A DNA stretch of 64,000 nucleotides from the NCBI GenBank assembly GCA_026874595.1, contig CM049319.1, forward strand, positions 65,344,417 through 65,408,416, written 5' to 3'. This stretch comes from Sipunculus nudus. Lineage: Eukaryota > Annelida > Sipuncula > Golfingiida > Sipunculidae. This document shows, piece after piece, positions 23,281-32,536 of the stretch. How positions within the stretch are numbered: the stretch's first letter is position 1; each line of letters opens with the position of its first letter. The notes beneath the pieces were generated by a model. The model saw only the letters and a list, made by a program, of their open reading frames with translations, was not told the DNA's origin and did not search any database. The translations under genes were made by a program, and so were the position numbers.

Positions 23281-25204
23281 GATACTTTTACACAGTATGT
23301 TGCAATAGAGCTACATCAGTGTGTTGATAACTGGAAGTTAAATAATACCAATGAAACCGTTCTGAACTGGCTTATAGAGGGCGTGCACATTCCCTTTGAC
23401 CGTGAACCCGAACGAATTATTTTACCCAACCATAGGTTAACAGAGAGAGAAACTCAGTTTGTTGACACTGAAATAAAGGAGTTGCTTCAAACAAAAGCTA
23501 TTGAGCTACTTGATTATCGTCCACACTGTGTTTCACCGATCGGTGTTGTGCCCAAGAAAAACAAAAAACTCAGACTAATTCATGACCTACGTAAACTCAA
23601 TGATTATTGCAAAAAAAACAGCTTCCAGTATGAGGATATACGAGTTGTGTCTAAATGCATTCAGCCACATGATTACATGGTGACGCTTGATATAAAGAAC
23701 GGTTTACATCATGTAAACGTCGCTGAAGTTGATCGCGATTACCTGGGGTTTCATTGGCGTGGACTAGTTTATAGATGGTGTGTGTTACCCTTTGGTCGGT
23801 CTTGCAGTCCATATTTTTTTGGCAAGTGTCTCAAACCTGTTGTCACTTTCCTTAGGTCACGTGGTATAAGAATTGCGTTATACGTGGACGATTTTCTTAT
23901 TCTGGCGTCTGAGTCAGATATACTAAAACACAGGGATACTACCATCAAACTACTACACGACCTTGGCTGGACTGTCAACTGGGATAAATCTTCGCTAACT
24001 CCATCTCGCAAACAGCTATACTTAGGATACGTTGTGAATACTGAGTGTGAAACTCCAATATTGCAGATACCGAGTTCTACGTGTCGAAAGTTAAAAAAAA
24101 AGACATTTCCCGAATTCTACGGCTGTAATCAGTATCTGCTAGAGTGCTCGCTCGTGCTGCTGGTCAATGTGTTTCAGTTGTGCGCGCTGTTGGACCGAGA
24201 AAGCTAATGCTGCGTAGTGTTTACCGTTTGTTACGTACCAGAACGGACTGGAATAGTATACTTTTCATAACTCAAGCAGCTCGAAAGGACCTCACATGGT
24301 GGGTGAAATCCATAGACGGTTGGAACGATTTCCGAATCAAACTCCGTGTTCCTGAGATCCAAATAGTTACTGATGCAGGCCCTTCTGGTTACGGGGGTGT
24401 CTGCATGGACTTTGAAGCTTCGGGTTTTTGGACACCATATGTAGCACAAAAATGTCAAAATTATCGCGAACTGATGGCTGTGTAGTGTCGATCAACGCGT
24501 TCGAGCATATTATCAGGAAAAAATCGGTTCACGTGTTGACGGACAACTTTACTGCTATGACGTATATCAATCATGGAGGTGGTCCAAGTCCACAGTTGAC
24601 AAAGATCGCCAAAGCCATATGGATAAAAGCTCAACGCATCAACGCAGAAGTATCAGCAGGATACTTGGCGGGCAGTCAAAATACGCACGCCGACCGTCTG
24701 AGCCGCCTAAATCCGAAATACGAATGGACTGTACACCCACGGCTTTTCGCATATACCGACAGATTATGGGGGCCACATACAGTGGACCGTTTTGCCAGTC
24801 TACAAAATGCTCAGTTGCCGATGTTCAACTTCAGATTTTGGGAGCCAGGGACCCCAGGGGTCGACGCACTGGGACAGGACTGGTCAGGCCACAACAATTG
24901 GGTCAACGCTCCGTTTCGCCATCTCGACAAGGTCATCGACAAGGTGATACAGTCCGGATCCGAGGCCACTATAGTTGCGCCTTGCTGGCCAAGCCAACCA
25001 TGGTTTCACCGCTTACGGACACTTACTATCCGGCATCCACTTCGCCTTCCAAAGAACAGTCAGCACATAAATGCAATGTTCCCGGATGCGGAGGTGCTTC
25101 GAAACCCCAGGTGGCGCCTCTATGCCTGGAGAGTGTCTGGACGGAATGCCTCGACAAACGCGGTTGGTCCAAGCGAGCCCAGGCGCAATTCAGGTTGTTC
25201 TTAG
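23281..25204 (+). pseudogene. Reverse transcriptase-RNase H of the Ngaro-like element, frameshifted
   Basis: This polyprotein copies element RNA into DNA. The frame is open from 23281, where no Met precedes the palm domain. Visible RT motifs are VPKKNKKLRLIHDLRKLN, the first catalytic Asp in TLDIKNG, LPFG, and the YVDD box with the catalytic Asp pair near 23881-23892. A length change in an A-run at 24092-24099 shifts the frame, and a TAA follows at 24126-24128. RNase H then appears (TDAGPSGYGG, NYRELMAV); a second indel near 24480 moves it to a third frame with VLTDNFTAMTYINHGGG and NTHADRLSRL. The remaining conserved region (DRFASLQNAQLP, VDALGQDW) is typical of this order. It overlaps the recombinase frame from 24619. 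It cannot be translated as one protein as written. Confidence 0.85.
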
Positions 25205-26139
25205 CACCGTCCACCTTAAATAACTATGATCGACATATTGCGCAGTTTCACGAGTTCTGTGCGAGTAAAGGCGTCTCACTTGATCATGAACCTACCCTTT
25301 TGGACTATTTATGTACATTGGCTGATGCCTCGGAACGCCCAGTGTCTAAGTTGCGATGTGCTAGAGCAGCTCTTTCCCACCTTTTTGATGCGCAAGGTGG
25401 GGAAAATCCAATGCGTGACCTGTATGCATGTCGATTCGTGACAGCCTTGATAAAATCAGGTACCTTTCAGGTGCGCCGTCGGTCGCGCGTTATTCCGGTT
25501 CAACCAATACGCTACTTATTCCTTAACTGGTCAGATAACGACCTGTTAAGCATCAAGGATCTTTGCGCGAAGTACCTTACATTGCTGGCTCTAACTCTGA
25601 TGTTGCGCCCGTCGGATGTTGCCTCGAAAGCGGTGTCTTTTTGTCCGCAGCGTCTGACTACCACATCGCTGATATTTGGCCGATCACACGTGGCATTCGA
25701 AGGTGATGGGTCTGCAGTCCTGTATCTGCAACGTATCAAGAATGATACTGACAGAGCTGGTTTTGAGGTAAACCTTCCTCCGTCCAGCAATACAAAATTA
25801 TGCCCAGTTCACACGCTGCGGTGTTACATGGAACGTACTGCGTCATTCACATCTGTTGAAGGGCATCCCGTGTTCATATCTCTTAAGCCACCCTATCGTG
25901 CCTTGTCTGCTCAGTCTATCGCTAATTGTCTGAATGACGTGCTGAGATTGGCCGGGTTGTACCCAGAATTTACGGCGAAGGATTTCCGTCCCACAGGTGC
26001 GACCATGCAGGTTGAGGCAGGGGTCGAACCCAGGAAATTCATGAAGGTTGGGCGTTGGAAAACGGACATTGTTTCCTTTGATTACTATGTACATGCACAA
26101 ACCCCTGATGTATTCTGTGACAATGTCCCTTTGCCATGA
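24619..26139 (+). CDS. Tyrosine recombinase of the Ngaro-like element, open frame of 506 aa
   Basis: The protein would cut and rejoin DNA to insert the circular cDNA. The recognisable recombinase begins near residue 165; earlier residues run antisense-free but out of frame across RNase H and may be an overlap artefact, so the true start may be later than the Met at 24619. A SAM-like core-binding domain (about 165-290) precedes the catalytic domain. Seen residues are Arg330 (LTLMLRPSD), Lys454 and Arg457 (KDFRPTGAT), Trp480 (GRWKTD) and a nucleophile Tyr at 489 or 490 (FDYYV). Lys and Trp stand where classic family members have His. Unlike the reverse transcriptase beside it, this frame has no stop or shift down to its TGA at 26137-26139. 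Confidence 0.8.
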   Translation: MDKSSTHQRRSISRILGGQSKYARRPSEPPKSEIRMDCTPTAFRIYRQIMGATYSGPFCQSTKCSVADVQLQILGARDPRGRRTGTGLVRPQQLGQRSVSPSRQGHRQGDTVRIRGHYSCALLAKPTMVSPLTDTYYPASTSPSKEQSAHKCNVPGCGGASKPQVAPLCLESVWTECLDKRGWSKRAQAQFRLFLAPSTLNNYDRHIAQFHEFCASKGVSLDHEPTLLDYLCTLADASERPVSKLRCARAALSHLFDAQGGENPMRDLYACRFVTALIKSGTFQVRRRSRVIPVQPIRYLFLNWSDNDLLSIKDLCAKYLTLLALTLMLRPSDVASKAVSFCPQRLTTTSLIFGRSHVAFEGDGSAVLYLQRIKNDTDRAGFEVNLPPSSNTKLCPVHTLRCYMERTASFTSVEGHPVFISLKPPYRALSAQSIANCLNDVLRLAGLYPEFTAKDFRPTGATMQVEAGVEPRKFMKVGRWKTDIVSFDYYVHAQTPDVFCDNVPLP

Positions 26140-26359
26140 TTTTAAAGAGTGATTATGCTTTGTTGCCCTCGCGTAACCGGTACATTTTCTAATACTTGGG
26201 ATTCTGTCTTTACTTTACTGACCACTGTTATTGTATGTATTTATGAATCACAGGTCAATTTCCTTTTCTTTTTATGTTTCCAGTTTTTATCTGGTTGCTT
26301 CAGCATTTTTAAGGACACTTTCTGTATTTGTGCTTCTCCAGTGTTTTATTTTGCTCTCT

Positions 26360-26411
26360 ATAAGGCTATCAAATGACACTTCATTTTGTTTAACGTAAGT
26401 TTTGAAGAAAC
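26360..26411 (+). repeat. Direct repeat B1 of the Ngaro-like element
   Basis: A 52-bp sequence starting ATAAGGCTATCAAATGACAC, repeated at 26608-26659 with one mismatch and an offset of 248 bp. Confidence 0.9.
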
Positions 26412-26442
26412 TGTAGTTATAGAAATTGTGTCATTTGATCAT

Positions 26443-26476
26443 TCATTGAGGGAATCCCCGGGAATTCCCTCAATGA
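26443..26476. repeat. 34-bp near-perfect palindrome between B1 and B2
   Basis: The arms read TCATTGAGGGAAT and ATTCCCTCAATGA around CCCCGGGA, with a single mismatched pair. It sits within the presumed A2 segment and could fold into a strong hairpin in element RNA or cDNA. Confidence 0.85.
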
Positions 26477-26607
26477 CGTCAGTTTTCGTCAAACGGTACC
26501 AGTTTTATGTAATGTTAGTTTTTATTTATTACGACATGTAATTTTCATTTTAATTCATTAATTATCAGGATTTGTGAGTTTCACCATGAGGTTGTACAGT
26601 TTACGAA

Positions 26608-26659
26608 ATAAGGCTATCAAATGACACTTCATTTTGTTTAACGTAAGTTATGAAGAAAC
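26608..26659 (+). repeat. Direct repeat B2 of the Ngaro-like element
   Basis: Second copy of the 52-bp repeat, taken as the right boundary of the element. Confidence 0.85.
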
Positions 26660-26720
26660 GAAACATAGAATGTCGGTTCTATTGTAAGCAGTAAGCTTTG
26701 TCTGCGGTAGCTGCTCATGA

Positions 26721-27684
26721 TTAGTAACTATCGGGTATCCGTCTGGTGCCAGCTGTCCTTGAAACATGCGTCTGAATATTATATATTCTAAGCAGCAATG
26801 TGTTGGCTTGTGCCCTAGTGTCGACTTTAAGCCTTATGTTCCTGGCAGACTTGACACCTTGCGTATGCTTCATCACGATTTCGACTGTCCGATGTGTTGT
26901 GACCAGCAAATGTGAATACATGTATCAAAGTCACATCTGCTTTTTGATTTGTGGAGTTAGGCCTTTCATTTTGTAAAGCTTGGTACCTGGGTCTAGAGCC
27001 ACCTCTACGTTGTCGGCTATGGCTGCTCCTACGGCTGCTCTTGTATACTTTTGCCCAGTGTTTTTTTTTTCCGCATGCAGGACATGTACGTGTTTCCATA
27101 TGCTCGGCATTTATTTCTCTGCCTAGATTTGTGAAATCGACCACAATTAACACAGCCTTTCCTAGATCTGGTTGGTTCAGACCTCATATGATGAACAACA
27201 GTAGATGGAGGCGACTCCATTTCATAGAGCTGCTTAAAATGAGCAGTAGCAGCCTCATAAGTCCGACCAGGCAGTAGGGTGTCCTTCAAGGAATATCCCT
27301 TGGGCTTTGCTAGAAGTTCTTTCTGATATTTAACTGTAGGCGTGCTGGGGGTAAATTCACATTTAAGTGACAACTGGCGACATCTGGTGATAAAATCATC
27401 AAGAGTTTCATCCCCGTTTTGTTTATAATAGCGCAGTTTCAAACGACAGCTGCGAAAGTTTCAAATTTCACCCATATGACTGCCGGGTCACGTCTTTGCT
27501 GTTAAGTCCAAGGTGTTATACCTACGAAGACCTTCCTCTCCTACAGCGAGGAGAATGTGCGTAACAGCGGTCTCGCCCTGAATTTTTTTAACTTGAAATA
27601 CAATTCACAGCGCTGCTTAAATATCTTAAACCAGTCAGCCACGTCACAGGACCGCTAGTCCATTTGCGGCACATGCTCGGCCAT
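26721..27684 (-). pseudogene. Ty3/Gypsy-type LTR retrotransposon remnant: gag and start of protease
   Basis: Read on the minus strand, an ATG at 27684-27682 opens MAEHVPQMD followed at once by a stop, then DVADWFKIFKQRCELYF in phase. A capsid-like stretch (YYKQNGDETLDDFITRCRQL) lies at 27370-27442. A zinc-knuckle region with CVNCGRFHK and CPACGKKKHWAKV follows in two frames (27030-27180). The protease start LKVDTRAQANTLLLRI lies near 26800-26850, with DTR where active retroelement proteases have DTG. At least three frame changes and an early stop make it non-functional. It is cut near 26700, close to the end of the Ngaro-like element. No reverse transcriptase or integrase of this element is present. 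Family assignment is from motif pattern. Confidence 0.8.
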
Positions 27685-27858
27685 TGTAAAACACAGTGGA
27701 GACCCCTGTTGGTCAATAGTCCAACTATTGTAACAGTTATGGCGGTCCCTTCACGGCCAAAAAAAAAGTCCGGCAAGAACAAGTGCGCTAGCGTTTAAGA
27801 TACTTACGACAGCGAAATAATATCAGTCATCAAACGTTCAAACTCCACAACTGTTACT

Positions 27859-27877
27859 TGATCCCGCGCTGACACCA
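27859..27877 (-). other. Probable primer-binding site complementary to tRNA-Leu
   Basis: Minus strand reads TGGTGTCAGCGCGGGATCA. It begins TGG, the complement of a tRNA CCA end, and TGGTGTCAG matches the usual end of animal tRNA-Leu (CTGACACCA). It lies 175 bases upstream of the gag ATG, the normal place between a 5' LTR and gag. The LTR should end just above 27877, but its bounds could not be fixed. Confidence 0.55.
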
Positions 27878-27884
27878 ATACTGC

Positions 27885-28678
27885 TGAAATCTTCGTTTCT
27901 TTCAGTGCCTCATTGAAATTAACAGACTATTTCTTCACTCGTATAACTTGCATATATGTGAAGCAGAACTCTTAATTCTTTTTAATTCTTCACGAAATTT
28001 CTTCTACGAACCCATGACGACTATTTTCATCCTTTGTACCGCGTGACTGCGGGACATACGTCTCATGCAATTTGGTTGTAATGGCGATTCATCAATAGGA
28101 CCAAGATCTGAACGACCAGTGCTTCTGGTTCTAAAAAATACCTGATTTCATAGATGTTTTGTATAAAAGAGATTCCTATGTATATTTTTGTTTCGCCAGA
28201 GCTTCGCCAGTAAGTGATATGGCAGCTATTTTGGATGGAGGTCACGGGATGGTCACTGTGTACTAGCTACCCCCTCTTTACAAGAGAGCATAACTTGTCG
28301 AGAACGTGATGATATGATAGAATATACAGAGGAGATATCTCTTGGACCTGCAGTGATTCAGATAACTTACCTGTATACAAGAGCGGTCGGTTGCAGACTT
28401 TCCCTTTCTCAGTCTTTTTTCACAGTTATGCGACTTATGCCAGGCATGGGAAACAAATGGATGATGTTAAGTTCTGGTACTAATCTACAATTATCTATAG
28501 GTTTGAAAATAGTGCCATTATTGCAGTTTAATTCATAATATCTTAGTCTGCTCTCGAAAATCCTTTTTTCATCAGTCTCTCACCGTAACCCTAACCATAC
28601 TGTTCTCCTACATTTATGTCTCTTTTTTTTCAGGTTATCTGCTCTAATTTTCCGATAGATGAATATTTCCATATAAAT
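27885..28678. other. Non-genic stretch, may include LTR remnant
   Basis: On the minus strand this is where the 5' LTR of the Gypsy remnant should lie. No second LTR copy is available for comparison, so its length is unknown. No gene is recognised. Confidence 0.4.
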
Positions 28679-28996
28679 TATGCTAAGGCAAAAAAAAAAA
28701 AATAAAAAATAAAAGGTATGGTTCTCAGTCACCGCCCTCATCAATTTGAGCTGCAACTGCCCTGACATTTCTTTCAAGAAAATAAAATCGTACAATTTCC
28801 TTTGTTATTGAGTGCTTTTACTTGTTTAGCAAAAACAAATCTGTTTTTATCATGCTTTTCCCATATCATTTGACATTTTTATCGAAACATACCAAAAAAA
28901 TAAAAATAAAAAAAAAAAATAAAAACGCCCGCCCGCATTGATTTCTGAAAAAAAGTGCCTGAGAACCATACTTTTTTTTATTTTGGCCTAATGCAT
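28679..28996. mobile_element. Palindromic MITE-like element, about 318 bp
   Basis: Left arm: TGCTAAGGC, an A-rich run, then GGTATGGTTCTCAG. Right arm: CTGAGAACCATAC, a T-rich run, then GGCCTAATGCA. The arms are inverted repeats of about 50 bp with indels in the homopolymers. No coding sequence and no certain target duplication. Confidence 0.55.
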
Positions 28997-29216
28997 GGCA
29001 TATATATGAAATAAACATTATGGTGTTCAGATTTTGTTTTCACTCTCCAGTCGCTGAACTTATAGAAACTAAAATATCATATTCGTCAGTGAAAACACCA
29101 AACCAAGCAGACTAGTTCACATTCAATTTACATACAATAATTGTGGATTACATGTCTGCTGTACCACTATACTGTCCTGACCAGTCTTGGCCATTATGAT
29201 CATTAGTTAACTGATA
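28997..29216. other. Flank of the Tigger element
   Basis: Plain AT-rich sequence with no recognised feature, ending in the TA target dinucleotide of the element at 29217. Confidence 0.5.
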
Positions 29217-29765
29217 CAGTGGAGCGCCGTTCATCCGAACACCGTTTATCCATAAAATCGTTTATCCGTAATTAAAACCGGAGAACCGAAATTATGACCG
29301 TTAATCCGTATTTTGAAAATCTGGAAATATAAAAATAATATTTATTCAATAAGAAGAACTGATAATGGCTCGTGTATTTACTCCCGGTCCCGACTAATTA
29401 TGAATGCATCACCGGTTCGTTTCTGCATGTGACAACGCCTAATTACCCAAGTTGTACACACGCAGCTTGGGCTTGTACTCATTTGAGCAGTTATAGATGT
29501 TAAAACTACCACCGGCCGAGTCCCCTAATTAACCTTGTGTCCTGCAATGTCGAGTTGTTCACACCTGCAAACAATCCGGCCATGAGAGCGAGTAGATTTT
29601 GAGCTGATAATGTCGGACTCTGATACGCTCGAACTTGTACTCATCTGAGCAGTTTAACAGTGCAGGCAAATCTATCTTCTATATAAGCTATACCATGACA
29701 CGCAAGTTCATTCACAATTTAGCAAATCTTCACCACGACAACACAGCACTCAAGTTTCATGTCAG

Positions 29766-29921
29766 ATGGAGTCAGGGTCTCGCAAGCGCAAACGCCATGT
29801 CCTGTCACTTGAAGACAAGCTCAGCATTCTGGAGAGACTTGATCGAGGCACCAAGGCAGCTGAGCTGGTCATAGAGTTCAATGTTGGCAGATCTACTATT
29901 AGTGACATCAAGAACAGTTAG
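29766..29921 (+). CDS. Tigger transposase N-terminal DNA-binding fragment, 51 aa
   Basis: The frame opens with ATG at 29766 and stops with TAG at 29919-29921. It encodes a basic start (ESGSRKRKRHVLSLEDKL) followed by ILERLDRGTKAAELVIEFNV and GRSTISDIKNS. This is the CENP-B-type N-terminal helix-turn-helix used by pogo/Tigger transposases to bind their terminal repeats. A complete transposase goes on through a second helix-turn-helix and a DDE nuclease domain; here the frame ends where an internal deletion joins it to the 3' part of the gene out of phase. If expressed, it could bind element ends without cutting, but this is inference. Confidence 0.75.
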   Translation: MESGSRKRKRHVLSLEDKLSILERLDRGTKAAELVIEFNVGRSTISDIKNS

Positions 29922-30412
29922 GTGATGCCTGGAATGACCTGAGACAGTCTACAATTCACAAGTGCTGGAAGAATTCCCCTTTTCTGGAGCTTAAATCTCC
30001 TGCTGGTGCTCAGCCCCCAGCTGATGCGGATGAGGTGGAATCACCAACAGACATTCAGGTCAGCTCAGTTGCCAAGGCGGTGGACTCGGACTACAGTGAA
30101 CTGATAGTTGCTGACTGGCTCCACTGTGATGGTGATCTACCAACTGCTGCAATGCTGACAGACGAGGAGATTGTGCAGTCAGTCACTCAAGAAGCTGCTC
30201 CCGAGACATCTGATAATGAGGAAGACACATCAGCCCCCGTGAAGCCCCCACCCACAGCTTCAGAGGCATTTGTTCATGTCGAAGGTGTTCTATCGTGGTT
30301 AGAGAGCCTACCGAAAGCCGACCCGCTTCACTTGAGTGTGCTACGCTACATCAGAAATCAGGCAGGCAGTTATCGTCCCAGGCAGTCTGATATCCGCAGT
30401 TATTTTAACTGA
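29921..30412 (+). pseudogene. Tigger transposase C-terminal fragment
   Basis: A frame open from 29921 begins GDAWNDLRQSTIHKCWKNS, the region that follows the DDE domain in Tigger proteins. It continues with an acidic tail (LHCDGDLPTAAMLTDEEIV, SDNEEDTSAPVKPPP) to a stop at 30410-30412. The first Met is at 30035. The whole second DNA-binding domain and the catalytic DDE centre are missing between this and the 51-residue N-terminal fragment. The junction is a change of frame, so no fusion protein results without frameshifting. No promoter of its own is evident. Confidence 0.8.
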
Positions 30413-30991
30413 TTTTATGATGTGACTTTCTCGATGCATGTGATCCGCCGAACCCCATGTTCATCAGTTTTCATGTGATATTTGTGTGATATTTCCGCAC
30501 TATTGTTGTAAATAAACTGTGCATTCATATAAAACTTTTTTTTTATATTTTGTCAATTTCTACATCGCAGCAAGTAATAACTGAGTCTCACAAGCACATT
30601 TAGTTTAACTGTACGCACATAGAGGGCGGCACCGAGGGCGGTAAATCTATCATGGCGGATATCCACACGTTCAGCGAAAGATTAACTGGTACATGAACTT
30701 TACTGACAAAAAATCTTATAAAGTAATTAAAGATATTTTAATAGCTTGATTGAAATTTTGAATTGATAGTAAAAAGGTATTTATAACACATTATTCCGTT
30801 CTGTTCACGTTTTTTATAACTCTGAAAGCTAACCGAAGTCCGTGACACCGTACCACCATTTAGTAACAATACCGGGATGACAACATCGATGAAACGATTT
30901 TATTTTACAGATGTTCGTTCATCCGAACGTTCGTTTATCCGAACAAAACCCGTGTCCCCCGAGATGTTCGGATGAACGGCGCTCCACTGTA

Positions 30992-31322
30992 ATTATACAA
31001 GGGCGTGTGCAGTCACAGACTTCGTAGGAACAACAAATAATTACTGGGAATAGTGATCCCCTCCAACAGTTTTATATTTAGAATGCTGAATAATTGTATC
31101 CGCCAAAACAGAGTTTTGCGGATACTATGTTTTCAGCTGGACGCCACCGCCGACCATGCGTAGGTGTCCGGAGAACTTCTCCGTAACCGCTGGGCGGAAT
31201 TTACGAAACCAGGGATTATGTTCGGGTCACATGTGAACTGCTGCGACCGATTTTGTTTTGACCTCTGACCTTTTCTCTGCGCTCTGCGTCAATCTGTGCG
31301 TCTGTTATGACACGTTCACCTT
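30992..31322. other. Non-genic stretch with a small hairpin
   Basis: A near-perfect short inverted repeat (GTATCCGCC...GCGGATAC) lies at about 31096-31125. No gene is seen. Confidence 0.5.
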
Positions 31323-31860
31323 CATATCTCGGGAACCGTTTGACCGATCCGGAAAAAAAAGTTTGCACAAATGTAGCCCTTGGATAGCTTTATAACATAC
31401 ATAAAAAATGGTGGCGCCACCTGCAACCAATTTTGCACAGTGTCCATCTGTTCATCTGCTTGGGATAAAATCACTCTTGTCTCTCTGCATTGGTTGGACT
31501 TATCCACCTGAAATTTTGCATGTGTATACATCCTGGACAGCTTTCTTGATTTTATGACAGGTGGCGCCACCTGCATTCATGTTTACGCTGCAGACATCCA
31601 AGTTCATATCTCGGGAACCGTTTGACCGATTGGGCCAAAATTTTGCATGTGTATAGATCTCACACAGCTTATTATCATATGCAAAACTGGTGGCGCCACC
31701 TGCAACCATTTAGGCACAGGGTCAGTCTGTTTGTCTGCCATAGGGTAAAATTACTCATATCTCGGCATTGGTTTGACTTTTTGCATTTGTATACAACTTT
31801 GATAGCTTTCTGGATTTTGATGTAGGTGGCACAACCTACATACACATTTCGGCTGCAGAA
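31323..31860 (+). repeat. GGTGGCGCCACC-core tandem repeat, four units
   Basis: The core GTGGCGCCAC occurs at 31411, 31561 and 31690, with a mutated copy at 31826, giving spacings of 150, 129 and 136 bp. TCATATCTCGGGAACCGTTT recurs at 31323 and 31603, so alternate units are more alike (280-bp period). Small open frames across it are by-products of the repeat. A second array in the opposite orientation lies at 55010-56400. Confidence 0.8.
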
Positions 31861-31869
31861 TTCCATGCT

Positions 31870-32536
31870 AATATGCAACACACCTCACTCTATTTCACCT
31901 TGTTACTCAATCCATGCCTCACTTCACCTGTGCCACTCTGATTTCGGCGGATACACGTTGTAGCTTGTCGACTACCCGTTTTATAGTTTAATATGTTTTT
32001 TTTATCTCTCTTTGAATGCGCCTCCCGTGAGGCCAAAGTAGTCTTTTTTGTGTTGTCGTGTGTCATGGTAGCAGCTATAGCTCACTTTCACACAAAATAT
32101 TCAAAACAATTATTTGAGAGTGAGCTATAGCTGCATGAATTCCATAATACAATCACACAACAGCAAAATCATTAGAAAATCAAAACAACAGGATGTAAAC
32201 TCTATCGACATAAGGGGGACAGCCTCCTCTACGGAAACTTTCGCATGAAGTCATTGGTGTACGTAGCCACTGCGACACACTCTTTCCAGATACAGATATT
32301 GGATTAAAGCTAACCATTTTTCCAACTTCTTTGCTTATGGCCTTTAAATGAAATAATATGTCATGTTTATATGGAAACAACCCCAAGGAAGTACTTATTT
32401 TTTTATTTTATTCTGTGTTTGTAGCAAGAGACCAAGAATTATAGTTCAAGATTCCTACAATCAGCTATATACAAACCTGAAGCCGGGTACTAAAGCTGAA
32501 CGCCATGATGCAAACAAAATGCTTTTGTACGCACAG
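31870..32536. other. Non-genic stretch with a hairpin at 32071-32134
   Basis: Arms GCAGCTATAGCTCACT and GTGAGCTATAGCTGC face each other about 30 bases apart and are nearly perfect. Nothing else is recognised. Confidence 0.5.

Larger units (their letters stand above)
22778..26659 (+). mobile_element. Ngaro-like tyrosine-recombinase retrotransposon (DIRS order), 5'-truncated
   Basis: Order of parts: a basic gag-like C-terminus, reverse transcriptase, RNase H, an overlapping tyrosine-recombinase frame, then two 52-bp direct repeats (26360-26411 and 26608-26659, one mismatch) with unique DNA between. Ngaro elements end in split direct repeats of the form A1-genes-B1-A2-B2; the 52-bp pair fits B1 and B2 and the middle would be A2. 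A copy of A2 at the left (A1) was not found. Instead the left side abuts the 149-bp satellite, so the 5' end is lost or replaced. Integration in this order uses a recombinase rather than a DDE integrase. Confidence 0.8.
29217..30989 (+). mobile_element. Tigger (pogo-like, Tc1/mariner superfamily) element, internally deleted, 1773 bp
   Basis: Perfect 25-bp inverted ends begin CAGTGGAGCGCCGTTCATCC (29217-29241 and the complement at 30965-30989). TA flanks both ends (29215-29216 and 30990-30991), the target duplication of this superfamily. Secondary motifs such as GTTTATCCGAAC and GTTCGGATGAACG recur near the ends. Inside are the two remaining ends of a transposase gene with the catalytic centre missing. 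The element is complete at its edges and could be mobilised only by a transposase from another copy. Confidence 0.92.

Noticed and set aside
31322-31709. Short minus-strand frames with similar peptides (YTHAKF words)
   Set aside because: They recur because the DNA repeat recurs; no coding signature.
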